Under the pieces are notes generated by a model that did not search any database, was not told where the DNA came from, and was given only the letters and a program-made list of their open reading frames with translations. From positions 39,225,633 through 39,289,632 of the forward strand of contig NC_057768.1 in NCBI RefSeq assembly GCF_010389155.1: a stretch of 64,000 nucleotides of DNA. Direction: 5' to 3'. The stretch is from Erigeron canadensis (Eukaryota; Streptophyta; Magnoliopsida; Asterales; Asteraceae). The translations under genes and the position numbers were made by a program. Shown piece after piece: positions 48,937-61,800 of this stretch; the stretch's first letter is position 1, and the number at the start of each line of letters is the position of its first letter.

Positions 48937-51900
48937 ATGGAGGTCGGTTCTCTTAATATCACCACCGTCTTCTCATGCCACCAATCCTTACCTAAAACCT
49001 CCTCATCTCGACGCCTCAGCAAACTCCGGCCATCGCATTCTTCCTCCGGCAGCTTCCGGTACCCTCTTCCGACTCTCCGCCTTCGTTCCTCCATCAATTC
49101 AGTTGCCAATATATCCCCTGCTTCCCCATCTGTTGTTGAAAATGATCATAATTGTGAGTTCCAGCTTCCTCCCAATCCAGTGAGTTCTGTTCAACCCTCA
49201 TTTATTAATTAATTGTTCTTCAACTTATTTTATAACATTATTGACATTATTATTGTTATTAATTATTATGCTATATCTTTGCGTGGGTGTATGTGTATGA
49301 ATTCGAGGATATGGAAAATTATTATAAAGTTATAACGAACTTATAAAATACGTGGTAATGTTGTGATAAACTGAGCAAATGTAACTCAAGTTAAGAAATT
49401 AACATAATGTAATCCTTTTTTTTGGGTAAAGAAACTAATTTGATGTAACTAAAGCTAGATAGTTTGTAAGTAATGCTCAATGCCGTCTTTCTCGGGTTTT
49501 GGGTCTCAATACCGTCTTCGACGGTGCATGGGGGAGGTTAAGATGTAGACAACCTTATGTTAGGATTCATGCACATAAACCATATAAACAATCACGAGTA
49601 CGCAGCGGAAAAAAACGTATATGCAATATAATAATTAACAAAGTAAAGAATCGGATGTGTGTCTTTTAGCTTAGCTTCCAATAAAATTAATAATAAGTTA
49701 TTATTATTAGTTAGGGTTTAAAGTAAAACCCCTCTACGATCGCACACTTGACATCCCTATGAATGTATGCTAGTACAGTAGTACCCGATCACGAACTCAC
49801 AAACCCGGTTGTGTTTAATCCCTAAATATCGAAAGCTACAAAACCGAAAACCCTTTGAGGGTTTCGGCCGAACCAAAGAGAGGGAGAGAAGAGAAGGGTT
49901 TTTTCCACAACTAATTGTTATGAATGAGTGAATAAAACCTTAAGCCTTAACCCCTATTTATAGGGATTTAATTGTAGGGTTTTATGACTTGGTGACCAAG
50001 TTTGAGGGTAATAAGGAAACTCTCAAATTTTCGGCCCCCATATACAATTAGGTAACAACACACTTTCGTAATTTCACTTATATCCTTCATTCCTTCTCTT
50101 ATAATTAATAAACATTATTTTAACATTAAACTTATGTTTATAATCATTTCGTGAACGTATTAATCAATATATTACATTTAATATATTAATTAATTACATA
50201 GAGTATATGTGTCATTTTGTGTGACCCCATAGGCCTAAATAATATCCCGACATACGTTTATTTAACATGATCATATTCCAACACCTTACCCTTACGCCAA
50301 CTAGGAAGTAGGAATAAGGATCGAACCCTTGACCTCTGTCTCCAGAGGCAAGGGCTCCAACCACTTGATCCAACACAGTTGGTTTAAATGCAAATACTCG
50401 ATCAAACCTTTATTATTTAAAGCTAGATACAAGTAATAAATTATACTTGGTGATTGATAAGGATGAACATATAAATTTTTAGAATTAAGGGATCTAAATG
50501 AATATAGTTTAAATGCAAATACTCGATCAAACCTTTATTATTTAAAAAATAATAAAGGCAATGCGGACATTCCGATTGAATGTCATGTGGCATTCTTCTC
50601 CATTCTTGCTACTGTAATAAGTATAGATAAATAGATAGAATTATAGATAACCAATCCATTATTGGTCCCTCACTAATTGATCCAACGACCAACATGAGAG
50701 AAGATAAATTGTGCAACACTAGGCTTAAAGAGACGTGGGGCTGGGAATTGAGCCCTTGAACTCCTTTTTTGTGTTTGAATGTCCCTCCCCTCTGGGAGAG
50801 ACGTAGTCACATAATTATTAGATGATACACATATATATACTAGTCACATGCCCGCGCGATGCAGCGGTGTGGTGGTGGTGGTAGCAATGTAGTTATTAAT
50901 GTAAAAGTTATTGATGTTAAAGGAGGTAGTGTAGTTATTTTAAGATTTGAAGGATGTATAAGGGCATTATAGGTAAATTAGGTGGAGATATACAAATTAG
51001 TGAATATAGGAGATGGGTAGTTTGGGTTGATAAAGTTCTTTTTTGAGATAATGGGAAGGGGTCAAATGCTTTATAATGTAGCATATATATAAATATATAG
51101 ATACATCTACTATTCTGTAATGTTACTTTGTGTATACAACAAAACTAGGTTTTTGTTGCTCTTTACATTACTTAAGTCAGCATAATGCACATCAATTATG
51201 TAGATACATTATGTGTTATTATCTTATTTATTATAACTGGATGTATATTTTTAGGGTACTTGCTCATCCGATAACATAGATTCTTGGAAATGGAGGTTAA
51301 CAACATTACTGCATGACAAGGATAAACAAGAGCTGGTGTCGAGGGAAAAACAAGACAGACGTGATTTTGAGCAAATAGCAGCTCTAGCAAATGAATTAGG
51401 TTTGCATAGGTATTGCCGTATTGCCATCAACATTTGTTGCATGCTTTATAAATTTACTCTGAAGGGTTTTTTTAGTTTTTACTGTAATCTTTTGCAGCCG
51501 TTTGTATTTCAAAGTAGTTGTTGTCAGCAAAATCCCGCTGCCAAATTACAGGTTTGATCTGGATGACAAGCGGCCGCAGAGGGAGGTACAGTTTTCTCTA
51601 TCATGATTTTTGTGATGGAATTGAACTTTATGTCGTTGAGTACTTCACACATTGCTAATTCATTAAGCTTGTAACCAAATTTGTGCTCCTAATAAAGGAT
51701 AGGGATCTTCTCAAGTTCCCCCAACTTGAGGGGTCAAGTTGGAGGCATCTCAACCCTTGGATTAAAATCAAGGGTCATGATTCAAAGATATCCTAATCTT
51801 CTAATAAATGTGATATTTTCATGTGTACAAGCAGGTGACCTTGCCTCTGGGGTTGCAAACGAGAGTTCATGCTCATCTTGAAAAATATCTTTCTCGCAAA

Positions 51901-54900
51901 CCTAAGAGCATGGATGGCTTTAGAGATAATTTGTTTTCAACCACGATTACTAATGGCAGTATTGCTACTAATGAAGAATTATTTGGGAAAAGAGAATTGT
52001 CCTCACAAAGTAAGGCTGCAGAGGACAAAGTTCTCTGGCGAAAAAGTATGCAGTTACATGTGGAGCAACAAGCTTGGCAGGTTAGGTTACTCTAAATGAT
52101 TTTGTATGATGATAATTTTTTTATGATGAAAAACTGTTTTGTAATGTTGTTGCTAAGTGCATTTGAGAAATGTTTTAGTAAGATTACTCAAATTAGTTAA
52201 AGATAGCTTTTAGATTGAGCTGGCCGGTCTGCTAAAATCAGTCTTGCCTATCCATCTAAATATTATAGGGTTAAGCGAAATGCCATCATATGTACTTATG
52301 TATTTTTGGCTACATAGGTGTAACTGAAGCTGTGCATGAACTTTCAGGCTAATTTGATACTTATTCTCTGAATTTGAGCTTTTATATATGTATGACGAAT
52401 TCACCCTTTCATGCATTGTCCCTCTAAACCTTTGCATATGGTTAAGTTTTAGTCTTAAATATTTGTTAATCTAATCATAATATATGATAGAGTTCATGTA
52501 CATAATATAATTTTTTCTTGCATACAAAGAATATGGTACTCTTCGAATAACGTTTTGCTTCTTATAGAAATCTTCAGAAGGTCAGAAAATGCTTGAGTTC
52601 CGTAGGAGTCTCCCTGCTTATAAAGAGAAGGATGCAATACTGAGTTCTATTACAAAGAACCAGGTATTTCTGAGCTCAACATTTAGTGTTATTTGGTTGG
52701 CTACTTCTCATATGTGGTCAACTTTTTCAAATTTTCGAAAGAAGTCTATTGCATGTATTGTTGCTAGTTGACCTTTCTCGATTGTCTCTGTGTTGTCTCC
52801 AGCTTGATGTAGTTTGTTTATTTTACATGTTCGGTATTTTATTATTTTCTTTTCCTATAGTGTCATTCTCCTTGTGTTCTCTTTTTATTTTGTTTTGTCT
52901 TATGACTATTACTTCTTTTGAAAGTTACTCTCTGCATCAATTTGAAAGTATATTCTCAGCCAGGTCTTCATTTATTTATTGTAAGAAGCATTTGTACATC
53001 TTTGTCCTAGACGTAGCTACGTTTTACATTGGTTTGAATATTGGCTTCTTGTCACTCTTTACCCTTTTGAAAAGGGAATTGATCAAGGTACCACAACTTT
53101 TGATAAATTAACCACTATTGTGCACTATATACTTGTATTGTGTGCTATAACAAATGTAAATTGTGGTACATTAATAAAAAAATGTGATACATGTATGGGC
53201 TCCCTTTTGAATATAGACTACATTTTTTCTACTAAGAATACAAGAACAATTAGTATCACAATTTTTGACACTTAGCTACTATCGTATATTATCAACACAG
53301 TTTTGATGCAATTCTACAATGAGATATTGCACTTGTTACAGGTTGTTATCATCTCAGGTGAAACTGGCTGTGGAAAGACGACACAGATTCCGCAATATAT
53401 TTTACAGTCTGAGATTAGTTCTCTCCGTGGGGCGACATGTAACATCATATGTACTCAGCCTCGACGAATATCTGCTATGTCTGTCTCTGAAAGAATTGCT
53501 ACCGAGAGAGGGGAGAACTTGGGTGAAACAGTAAGTGCTTATATAATATTGTGTTTTAATATATTTTTTTAATTTTTTTATTTACGAAAAAAGGACTTTA
53601 TCATGATCTTGTAAAATCTTCTTCCTCTTGAAGGTTGGATATAAAGTTAGGTTTGAGGGCATGAAAGGAAAGAACACCCGCCTAGTGTTTTATACCACGG
53701 GAATCTTATTGAGAAGATTGTTGGTTGATAGAGATCTAAAAGGCGTGACTCATATTATCATGGATGAGATTCATGAGCGTGGAATTGATGAAGGTAAACT
53801 TATAAAAAAGTTTATACTTGTAAAAGTTATATGAAGTGCATTTTCTAACATGTCGGGATTATTGACAGATTTTTTGCTTACTGTTCTGAAAGAATTACTT
53901 CCTCGCCGGCCTGAATTAAGGCTTGTTTTGATGAGTGCAACTCTGAATGCAGAGATTTTCTCATCTTACTTTGGTGGTGCTCCAATGGTTCATATACCGG
54001 TAATTTTCAAGCTCTTTGTGACTGGTTTGTAATATTATGTATGTATGTATGTATCGTAACATGATCAAGTAAGACCTGAACATTGGTAAGAACTATTTAT
54101 TACACATGATTTTGAGCCATTCAAGTTGAGAATTCACTTTATGAATCTCAGTTGAAGTGTTTGGTTGGGTTTATAATCAATCATTCAATATCCATTGAAG
54201 AAGGTCGAGAAATTCATAGATGTATCTATGCATAAGTTAAAATTTGAGAATTCGTCTACTTTTATGTCTCGGAATATTATCAATGGATTCAGTGGATATA
54301 TACATTGTCAGATAAAGCGAATTTACCAACTTCTATGGCTCGAAATCATGTCTAATGAGTAGTTTTTACAGTTCTTACCAATACTTGAGCTGTTATTGGA
54401 ACCCTCCCATACACATGCAGACATATTTCATGAAGTATTATATCAAGCTAAATAATTGATACAGAAATTTTTTTTCTCCTTGCTGTAGGGTTCAATGCAT
54501 CCTGTGCGCACCTATTTTCTGGAAAATATTCTGGAATCAACCGGATACAGATTGACAGCAGACAATCAAATTGATGATTATGGTCAAGTATGGAAAATAA
54601 ATAAACAGACTTCAAATCGAAGGAAGAGCCAAATTGCATCAGTTGTTGAGGTATATATTTTGTATTCTAAAAGAATTTGTTTTCCTTTATTTATGTTTTT
54701 GAAGTATGTTTTGGAAACTGAAAGCAGGAAGCACTTGGATCTGCCGACTTCAGCGAATACAGTCAACAGACACAAGATTCTTTGCTGTGCTGGAACCCCA
54801 ATTCTCTAAATTTCAACCTCATAGAATGCCTACTATGTAGCATATGTGAGAATGAAGAGCCTGGGGGTATATTAGTCTTTATGACTGGATGGGATGATAT

Positions 54901-57900
54901 TAGTTCTCTGAAGGAGAAGTTACAATCTAATTCAGTTTTGGGCGACTCAAGTCGAGTTTTATTGCTGACATGTCATGGTTCTATGGCTAGCTCAGAGCAG
55001 GTAGTCCGTTTATGCATAATCAGTCTTTTTCTATCCCTTGAGATTCTTACTTGACAGCTTTTTCACATTCATTATCTGGCATGCATTCAGAGGTTAATAT
55101 TTGAAAAAGCAGATAGTGGAGTGAGGAAGATAGTGTTGGCTACGAATATTGCTGAGACCAGTATCACAATAGATGACTTGGTTTTTGTAATTGATTGTGG
55201 CAAGGCCAAAGAGGCATCGTATGATGCACTTAACAATACTCCTTGCCTTCTTCCTTCTTGGATATCCAAGGTTTCTGCTAAACAAGTGAGTTTCTTTTGG
55301 TTTCATTTCTTGATCATCTGCTTAAGAAGGAATCAGATAGGAAGTATGAAATTTCAGTTTTAGTTTACCCCATCTTTATTTTCATAAAGCAGAAAGTGCC
55401 ATTTTTTAGGTTTCCCTTTATCACATGGCAGTTGGGGTAATTTTCCTGCTACCAAGTTTTATGATTTATGATTTTTATTGGTCAATGCTTATGTAGGTAT
55501 TAGTGTATTACATATTTAATTGTTTTCTTTTTTTTTGGTATTGGGTATCAAGAGAAGAGGAAGAGCTGGTCGTGTTCAACCTGGAGAATGTTACCATCTA
55601 TATCCCAGATGCGTGTGTGATTCTTTTACTGATTATCAATTGCCAAAGATATTGAGAATGCCTTTGCAATCCCTTTGTCTGCAAATTAAAAGTTTGAATC
55701 TTGGAAGCATTTCTGGATTCTTATCCAGGTCTTTGCAGTCACCTGATCCGCTAGCGGTATAACTTTATTCTAGATAGTTTTATCATGTATTACAGTTTAG
55801 AAAGGACGTTATCATGTTCTTATTCTGTTTGCTAATCTTATTATATTATAATTGATGCAAATTTACTTTTTATCTTATCAGTGAATATCTGATTTATTTG
55901 TTTGTAGGTTCAACATGCTATTGAATATCTCAAGATAATTGGTGCTTTGGATGAGTATGAAAATCTGACCATATTGGGTATGTTGAATTTTGAGAGGTGG
56001 CAATCTTAACCCATTCAATAGTTCAATAAATATGGGTAGATTTGGTTCGCGCAATATTTCAAATAAATCAACTTAAAGGTTAAGCAAAAAGGTCAAATGT
56101 GCTGGAAGTTGCCCATAGTTTCTTTTCAATGCATATAGCCTCATAAATTTTTATATTCACTTATTCTTATTGTCATGGAATTGTTTTGGTAATTATGGTA
56201 AACACATTAATTTTTTTGATTATGATTAAAACTGGACAAAAAAGTTTCTGTTGGTCAACCCTGACGCCGACCAATTTTAATATATTACCATCCCTCTTGT
56301 CCTGACCATCTTGCTGCCTTTGGATATGTACTATACTAATGTTAAGAGGGTTTATTTTGCATAAGAGTTTTCTGTTTCCGAGTCCTTGCAGGCCATTACT
56401 TGACTATGCTTCCAATGGAACCCAAACTTGGAAAAATGCTTGTATTGGGTGCAGTTTTGAATTGCCTTGATCCTATGTTGACTATTGTTGCTGGTCTAAG
56501 CGTTAGAGATCCCTTCCTTGCACCTTTGGAAAAAAGGGAGGTGAGCTAGCATTCCTGTTTGATTAAATAGATTCATGATTATTGATTAACTAAGTTGACT
56601 GAGCCTACTAGCATAGATATTATTTTATGTACTCCAAAAATAAGTTGACGATAATCTTGTGATATGCATTCAATTTCATGTAAATTTTTTGTTTTCTACA
56701 GTTGGCAGAGGCTGCTAAAGCACAATTTTCCCATGATTTTAGTGACCATCTTGCCCTTTTACGGGCATACAATGGCTGGAAAATGGCTGAACAAAAACAA
56801 TCTGGATATAAATACTGTTGGAGGAACTTTCTCTCTGTACAATCAATGAAAGCTATCGATTCCATGCGAATAGAATTTCAGTCCGTACTTAAAGATATAC
56901 GTCTTATTAGCAATAAAACAACCTTTTACAACACTTATAGCTATGATGAGCATCTCATTCGTGCAGTTATCTGTTATGGCTTATATCCAGGAGTTTGCTC
57001 TATTGTGGTAAACCACTGTACACAAAATTTCGAATTATATTTATCATTTATTGATGTTATGTCTACTAACAAGAACACATTTCCAGCACAAAGAAACCTC
57101 TTTATCACTGAAAACAATGGAGGATGGTCAGGTGTTCTTAAATTCAGTAAGTACATTGTTTCCCAACCTGAACCTTTATGTAATCAAGGATGTTCGTCGT
57201 CGTGTATAAAATTTATTTATACTATTGCTTCAGAATTCAGTTAATGCACGTGATTCCAAAATACGATACCCATGGCTGGTCTTCTACGAAAAGATGAAAG
57301 TAAACTCTGTGTATCTTCGAGATTCAACAGCTGTATCTGATTCAATACTGCTCCTATTTGGTGGAAGCATTTCAATGGGTGATGTTGTAAGTCTATTTAA
57401 CCTTCCTTTATGCTTTCTGGACATAGCTGTAGGGGTGGCAAATTAGGTTGGTCTGGGTTGGGACGGTCTTGAATTTATCAACCTATTTGTATGCGAACGG
57501 GCCAAAAGTGCCAGTTTGCCATCTCTAGTTTATTCTATTAATTCATACTTTGCTATAATTTTAAGCAGGAGGGCCATTTGAAAATGATGAGAGGATACTT
57601 AGAGTTTTTCATGGAACCAGAAGTAGCAAGAATGTATCAAATCTTGAGGCGCGAGCTTGATGAGTTATTTCAGTGTAAAGTACGTGCTCCAAGCTTTCTT
57701 CAAAGTAATTATAATTAATCACATCCTTAAAGCTGAAGATAGTCCCTGGTGTTCCACACTTGTTCTTATCATAGGTGTTTTGAATATTAACACTTTGTTT
57801 CTTTCTATTCTGTTTCAGTTAATGAATCCACGAATGAACTTACCTGCTCAGCACGAACTTTTATCTGCTATACAGTTGGTACTCTCTGGGGATCAATGTA

Positions 57901-58283
57901 GCGGTCGGTTTGTATTTGACCATCAGGTGATACCTTCTCTTTTATCACAAGTACCGGCATCGCTACCACCAACACAACCTCTAGGTTCTGAGATAGAGAG
58001 TGGACCAGGAGGTGACAATTCTAAAAGTCAACTCCAAACACTACTGGCTAGAGCAGGTTATAGTGCCCCAGTCTACAAAACTGATTTCACCAACAACCAG
58101 TTTAGTGCCGTTTGTGAGTTCAATGGCATGCAGATCATGGGTAGTCCTTGCAAAAACAAGAAGCAAGCCGAAAAAGATGCTGCCTCTAAGGCTTTGGATT
58201 GGCTTTTGGGTGGCAATCGTGGGGCTCGTGAATTTATTGACTGCATGTCAATGATGATGAAGAGCAATAAGAACCGCAAATAA
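48937..58283 (+). CDS. DExH-box RNA helicase (DExH5/DHX36-like), complete, 19 exons
   Basis: Exons: 48937-49179, 51255-51409, 51498-51585, 51835-52080, 52568-52663, 53342-53530, 53634-53793, 53869-53999, 54489-54650, 54728-55000, 55091-55285, 55553-55756, 55908-55977, 56392-56540, 56702-57007, 57087-57146, 57234-57386, 57569-57679, 57819-58283. Total 3456 bases, 1151 residues, one frame. Motifs: [10 protein letters not shown] (about 282-290), Ia [14 protein letters not shown] (383-386), III SAT (415-417), [12 protein letters not shown] (about 598-608), VI QRRGRAGR (about 646-653); then HA2 and OB-fold regions and a C-terminal dsRNA-binding domain (about 1066-1128, [16 protein letters not shown] and [19 protein letters not shown]). 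The Ser/Arg-rich, acid-poor first 70 residues fit an organelle transit peptide, as in Arabidopsis DExH5 (At2g01130, annotated mitochondrial). It should unwind RNA 3' to 5', possibly G-quadruplex-rich RNA. Confidence 0.95.
49462..50418 (-). mobile_element. SINE (minus strand) split by a solo LTR, in helicase intron 1
   Basis: On the minus strand the right part (50390 to 50289) carries TGTTGGATCAAGTGGTTGGA (box A) and AAGGGTTCGATCC (box B); the left part (49552 to 49480) carries CATCTTAACCTCCCCCATGC and CACCGTCGAAGACGGTATTG, the 3' half seen in the SINE at 46938. AAAGCTAGATA at 49451-49461 and 50419-50429 is a probable target duplication. About 35 bases beyond box A (50383-50418) recur at 50506-50544, so this side has been rearranged. 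Confidence 0.72.
49558..50283. mobile_element. 726-bp solo LTR inserted in the SINE
   Basis: Begins TGTTAGGATTC, ends ATATTCCAACA, i.e. TG...CA with an inverted TGTTRGGA/TCCAACA. The 5-bp repeat CCTTA flanks it exactly at 49553-49557 and 50284-50288. There is no internal retroelement sequence, so it is a solo LTR, most likely Ty1-copia by its ends. Confidence 0.88.
50838..51080 (-). mobile_element. Helitron-like copy in helicase intron 1
   Basis: Read on the minus strand it ends CCGCTGCATCGCGCGGGCAT-GTGA-CTAGT, a short hairpin before CTAGT, with a GGTGGTGGTGG core on the plus strand at 50870-50885. The flank TTATTAATGTAAAAGTTATT matches the copy near 15460. Confidence 0.5.
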
Positions 58284-58989
58284 GCTTGGTGAGGGTATTG
58301 TTATTGGCTAAGGATGCTTAAAGAAGCCCAGACAATTGCATATGTCTTGCTACTCTGCGAAGCATTCGATGCTGTTGCTGGGCTCACCTTTTTAATAAGA
58401 AGTATGTGACATGCACTACAGTGGTATTGTATGAATCCATTTTGCGCGGTTGACCCACCATCTATCTGGGATTGAGCTAATTTCGAAACTCTTGGAGAAA
58501 GTGCAGTACATCACTAAAAGAACAAAGAACAACAGACAAAAAGCAGACACTACAGACAGGCAAGTTTTTATTTCTTTAGCTTGGAACGGCATTTCTAGTG
58601 TATAGTTCAGCTAGTGAAATGCTGGAAAAATCTAAATCTTGCTAGAAACCTTTCTAGGATTACTATCTTCACAATTGTGGAAAAAGGATCTGATTAGGGA
58701 ACCAATGACCCTTCGCTTCTCGGAATATAATGATGACGTTATTCTTGAAAGACTGGCTTCTTCCATGACTATAGATATCTATCTTTATACTTTAAGTTTG
58801 GTGCTGCAAGATAGTAATGGGCAATTCCTTTTCCTTTTAATATTATGCTATTCGCTCAGTGAGTCAGTGTCTCAATGTTACCACCACAAACATGATATTC
58901 AATATGACATTCATTATTCGGCATAATAATATTATTTTCAATAATAATATCAAGTGTATTGGCGGAATTATCTTTGGTATCTGATAAAA
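58284..58989 (+). other. 3' untranslated region and flank of the helicase gene
   Basis: Follows the stop at 58281-58283. No second gene is seen. Confidence 0.5.
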
Positions 58990-59009
58990 TATGGTTATGA
59001 CTTGATCAT

Positions 59010-59265
59010 CACTAGATGGTCTAGTGGCAAAGAGGTTTGTTTCCTCATAGAAAGATTTAGGTTGGAGTATTTGGAGGTGGCTACAGATGTTTATTATCCA
59101 CATATGATGGGCATGAGTGAGATTTCCCCTCCAGATCTCTGAGTGATATTGGTCCCTCACCGGGGTTTAAATTGAAGATTTATTTTGTAAGGAGCACTTA
59201 CCCGGTTAAAGCAACATCTATTATACTTCCCGATATTCGCATGTAATTTGCACATTTAAAAAAAA
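59010..59265 (+). mobile_element. Probable tRNA-derived SINE
   Basis: GATGGTCTAGTGGCAAAGAGG has the form of a tRNA box A region, and AGATTTAGGTTGGAGTA about 30 bases later is a decayed box B. The tail runs through CCCCTCCAGATCTCTGAGTG and TTGGTCCCTCACCGG to an A-rich end at about 59265. No clear target duplication. Confidence 0.55.
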
Positions 59266-59909
59266 TAACTTACGAGGACAAAGTATGTGGATTAGCTCAC
59301 ATTGTCGCATGTTTATTTAAAGTTACGACATATTTAGTAAACTTGATGGTAAAAGTATATTATTTGAAAAGCTATTTCGATGATTTTACCTAGTTTTATG
59401 CCGATATATAATCTACAAAAGATGTCGAAAGTAAGTATAGATATTGGATGCAATAGCAGTTCATGTCATCTCGTGCTACATCCATGTCCTAGATATATCT
59501 GGTGCTACCTTTCAAAAAAAGAAAAGATTTATCTGGTGCTCATGATGGTCATTTGAACATATTCAGTTAGCTTATTTTTCTCATTTATTATCTCAGTAAA
59601 TTGAAAGGAGCCTGATTCTTTCACGGAGACTAATGATGCATACAGGGAAATTTAATGTGCATAGACTATTATGTCCCTAGACCATTTTTTTTTTTAAATT
59701 TTAATTTTAATTTTATTTTTGAACAATATTTACTTTCTTTTTTTTTAGAGGCAAATTTCTTTGACTTCTGACCTACCAAACAAGATCCAAATTTCTTTCC
59801 CTATGATCCACTGGTTTCTTTAGTCGAATCCATCTCCCTTTCTCTTTATATATATAGATAAATAAATCCAAAACATAAATCAAACATATTTGTTTATATC
59901 TTTGAAGAT
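59266..59909. other. Intergenic with a possible promoter
   Basis: TTTATATATATAG at about 59845 resembles a TATA box and lies 65 bases upstream of the frame at 59910. Confidence 0.3.
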
Positions 59910-60140
59910 ATGTCACCTGCTTCCTCTTCCTCTTCTCCGGTCTGCAAAAGCCTTCGATGTACTTCCGCTTCGTCGGTCCTGCGACCGACCGTTAATCACC
60001 ACTGTTTCTTTATTTTTTTTAGTATTGTATATATATTGATTGATATTGATGCTTTTGGCCCAGCAATAAATGCAAATACTAGGGGTCTGGTATCTATACT
60101 TTACTCGAAAGAATCATATAGTAACAAAAATATAGTATAG
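59910..60140 (+). CDS. Doubtful 76-codon frame
   Basis: Starts MSPASSSSSPVCKSLRCTSA after a TATA-like site, then runs into a hydrophobic AT-rich stretch that looks non-coding. It may be the first exon of a lost or decayed gene. No family recognised. Confidence 0.2.
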   Translation: MSPASSSSSPVCKSLRCTSASSVLRPTVNHHCFFIFFSIVYILIDIDAFGPAINANTRGLVSILYSKESYSNKNIV

Positions 60141-60784
60141 TGGGGGAACAAAATAGAGTGGTGCTTCTTTTATAGTCACTGGATTAAGGACAGTTATATC
60201 CAGGGTAAAATCAAATGTAGTGGTCTTTTGACCATTTGTCTACAGGCCTCAAAATGAGGCCCATATGTATTTACCCATAGTCCCATACTTACCTGTGGTC
60301 CTCTTTACTATTTGACCATAAAAAACATCACTTTCGAGTTTCGATATAAGAATTATTTTTATTTGAATGATTTGATTTGATATGTAGTATAGTAAAGCTA
60401 GTGGTTGTTTATTATGTTTTCTTTTGATAGAAAACAAGAGGTAAATAAATGATCTGAAACAGCGAAATGCTTTTAATATTAAAAGTAGGGGATAACATAG
60501 ATGGAGCAAACTGCATAAATGGTCTATACAGTTACAAGGAATTTTTAAAATGTATATGACTGCTCCCTCCATAACAACTGAACTGCAGGGATAACTTTCC
60601 CTAAAAGTATATACAATTAGGTGAATTGTAAAGAAAGGAAGAATAATAGCAAATGGGTAGTGATATGTACATGATTATTTATTAATCGTACATTATAGAA
60701 CATGGTTGAGTATATCATTTTAAAACATGTTTAATGATAAACAGTTAAAAGTTGATAGAATACCTAAATATCATAAAATAAATG
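60141..60784. other. Intergenic, no gene seen
   Basis: AT-rich, no repeat boundary or coding signal. Confidence 0.4.
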
Positions 60785-60797
60785 TAGCTTTTAGTTG

Positions 60798-61021
60798 CAA
60801 ATGAAGCTAGCTCAACTGGCAGATGCATCTCTGGGTTTTCTATAGGTTTGGGGTTCGACTCTCATGAGTGACAAGTTTGTGGATTTTTCTCTGAATCACA
60901 TGTAACGGCTTATGGTCCACATCTCGTATCCTAGAGTACGTGCAGAGCTTTATTATTAAACGGTAAGTTATTCTCTGATGTCAAATACCGACTAACTGTT
61001 TAAAATATATATATATATATA
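60798..61021 (+). mobile_element. SINE with 13-bp target duplication
   Basis: TAGCTTTTAGTTG at 60785-60797 and TAGCTCTTAGTTG at 61022-61034 flank 224 bases. The 5' part has a clear box A (TAGCTCAACTGGCAGATGC) and box B (GGGGTTCGACTCTC) like a tRNA gene; without a clover-leaf 3' half it is a SINE, not a tRNA. It ends in a TA run. Confidence 0.85.
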
Positions 61022-61489
61022 TAGCTCTTAGTTGTAGGACATCTATAAATATAAATATATCTCTATCTCTATATTTAAAAGAAAAAAATATATCTTTTTA
61101 TATCTTAATTCTTTTCTAGAAAAATGGCATCTTTAATTAGTATTTTAAAACAAAGTTTGATATCTTCTATATGGTTTATGTTTTTTTTGGTTTTACTGGA
61201 TATCACAAGCCACACGTATGTTCAAGTTTCAAGACTCTCCAAATATGTAAAGGGTTTGTACGAAAAAATCTATTGCAAAAGAAAACAGGTTGTAATTTTC
61301 TTAAAAGAATGAAATGACTAGTCATTTCAAGATACAAAGTTGCGAAAGAGGCTTCGTTCTCTATGCCGAATGACCAGTCCTATTTCATGTGATTGTACTG
61401 TATTTACATTTAATTATAATGATTCAACACGTAATTATATTGGTTTAATTATTTATTTTGGGTAATATGCTACTCGTCGATTATAAACT

Positions 61490-61800
61490 AGATGGAATAT
61501 GCAATACGGCGGTGTAATGTTGGTGATGGTGATGCGGGTGATGAGTCATGGTGACATGCGACAATGGTGATGGTCAGGCGGTGGCCGACGGTGATGATGG
61601 ACGGTGGTCGGTGGTGGTGTTAATGCATGAGAAAGAAAGAGGTAATTGTGTTTGATCACTTGATGTGTTTGAAGTGATTAAGGGTATTTTGAGAAAAAAA
61701 AGGCAATTGTAAGAGGGAGTGTGTGTGAGAAAGAAAGAGATAATTGTGTGCTTAAAATTTGCTTTTCTTAAATATCAGGTGTTCTTTTATCATTTTCCGA
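61490..61800. mobile_element. Helitron-like GC-core repeat, degraded copy
   Basis: ACTAGATGGAATATGCAATA followed by CGGCGGTGTAATG and a long GGTGATGG-rich core parallels the family at 21826 and 50838. A similar GGTGGTCG-rich patch lies at 62340-62510 with an internal tandem repeat (ACTTACACATGTGTAAGT at 62324 and 62419). Confidence 0.4.

Noticed and set aside
57087..57244. Helicase exon 15 continuing without splicing to 57244
   Set aside because: The open frame runs on, but the family sequence needs splicing at 57007 and the exons 57087-57146 and 57234-57386.
60805..60875. A tRNA gene
   Set aside because: Box A and B are present, but the acceptor stem cannot pair and the unit is flanked by a 13-bp duplication with a TA tail, so it is a SINE.
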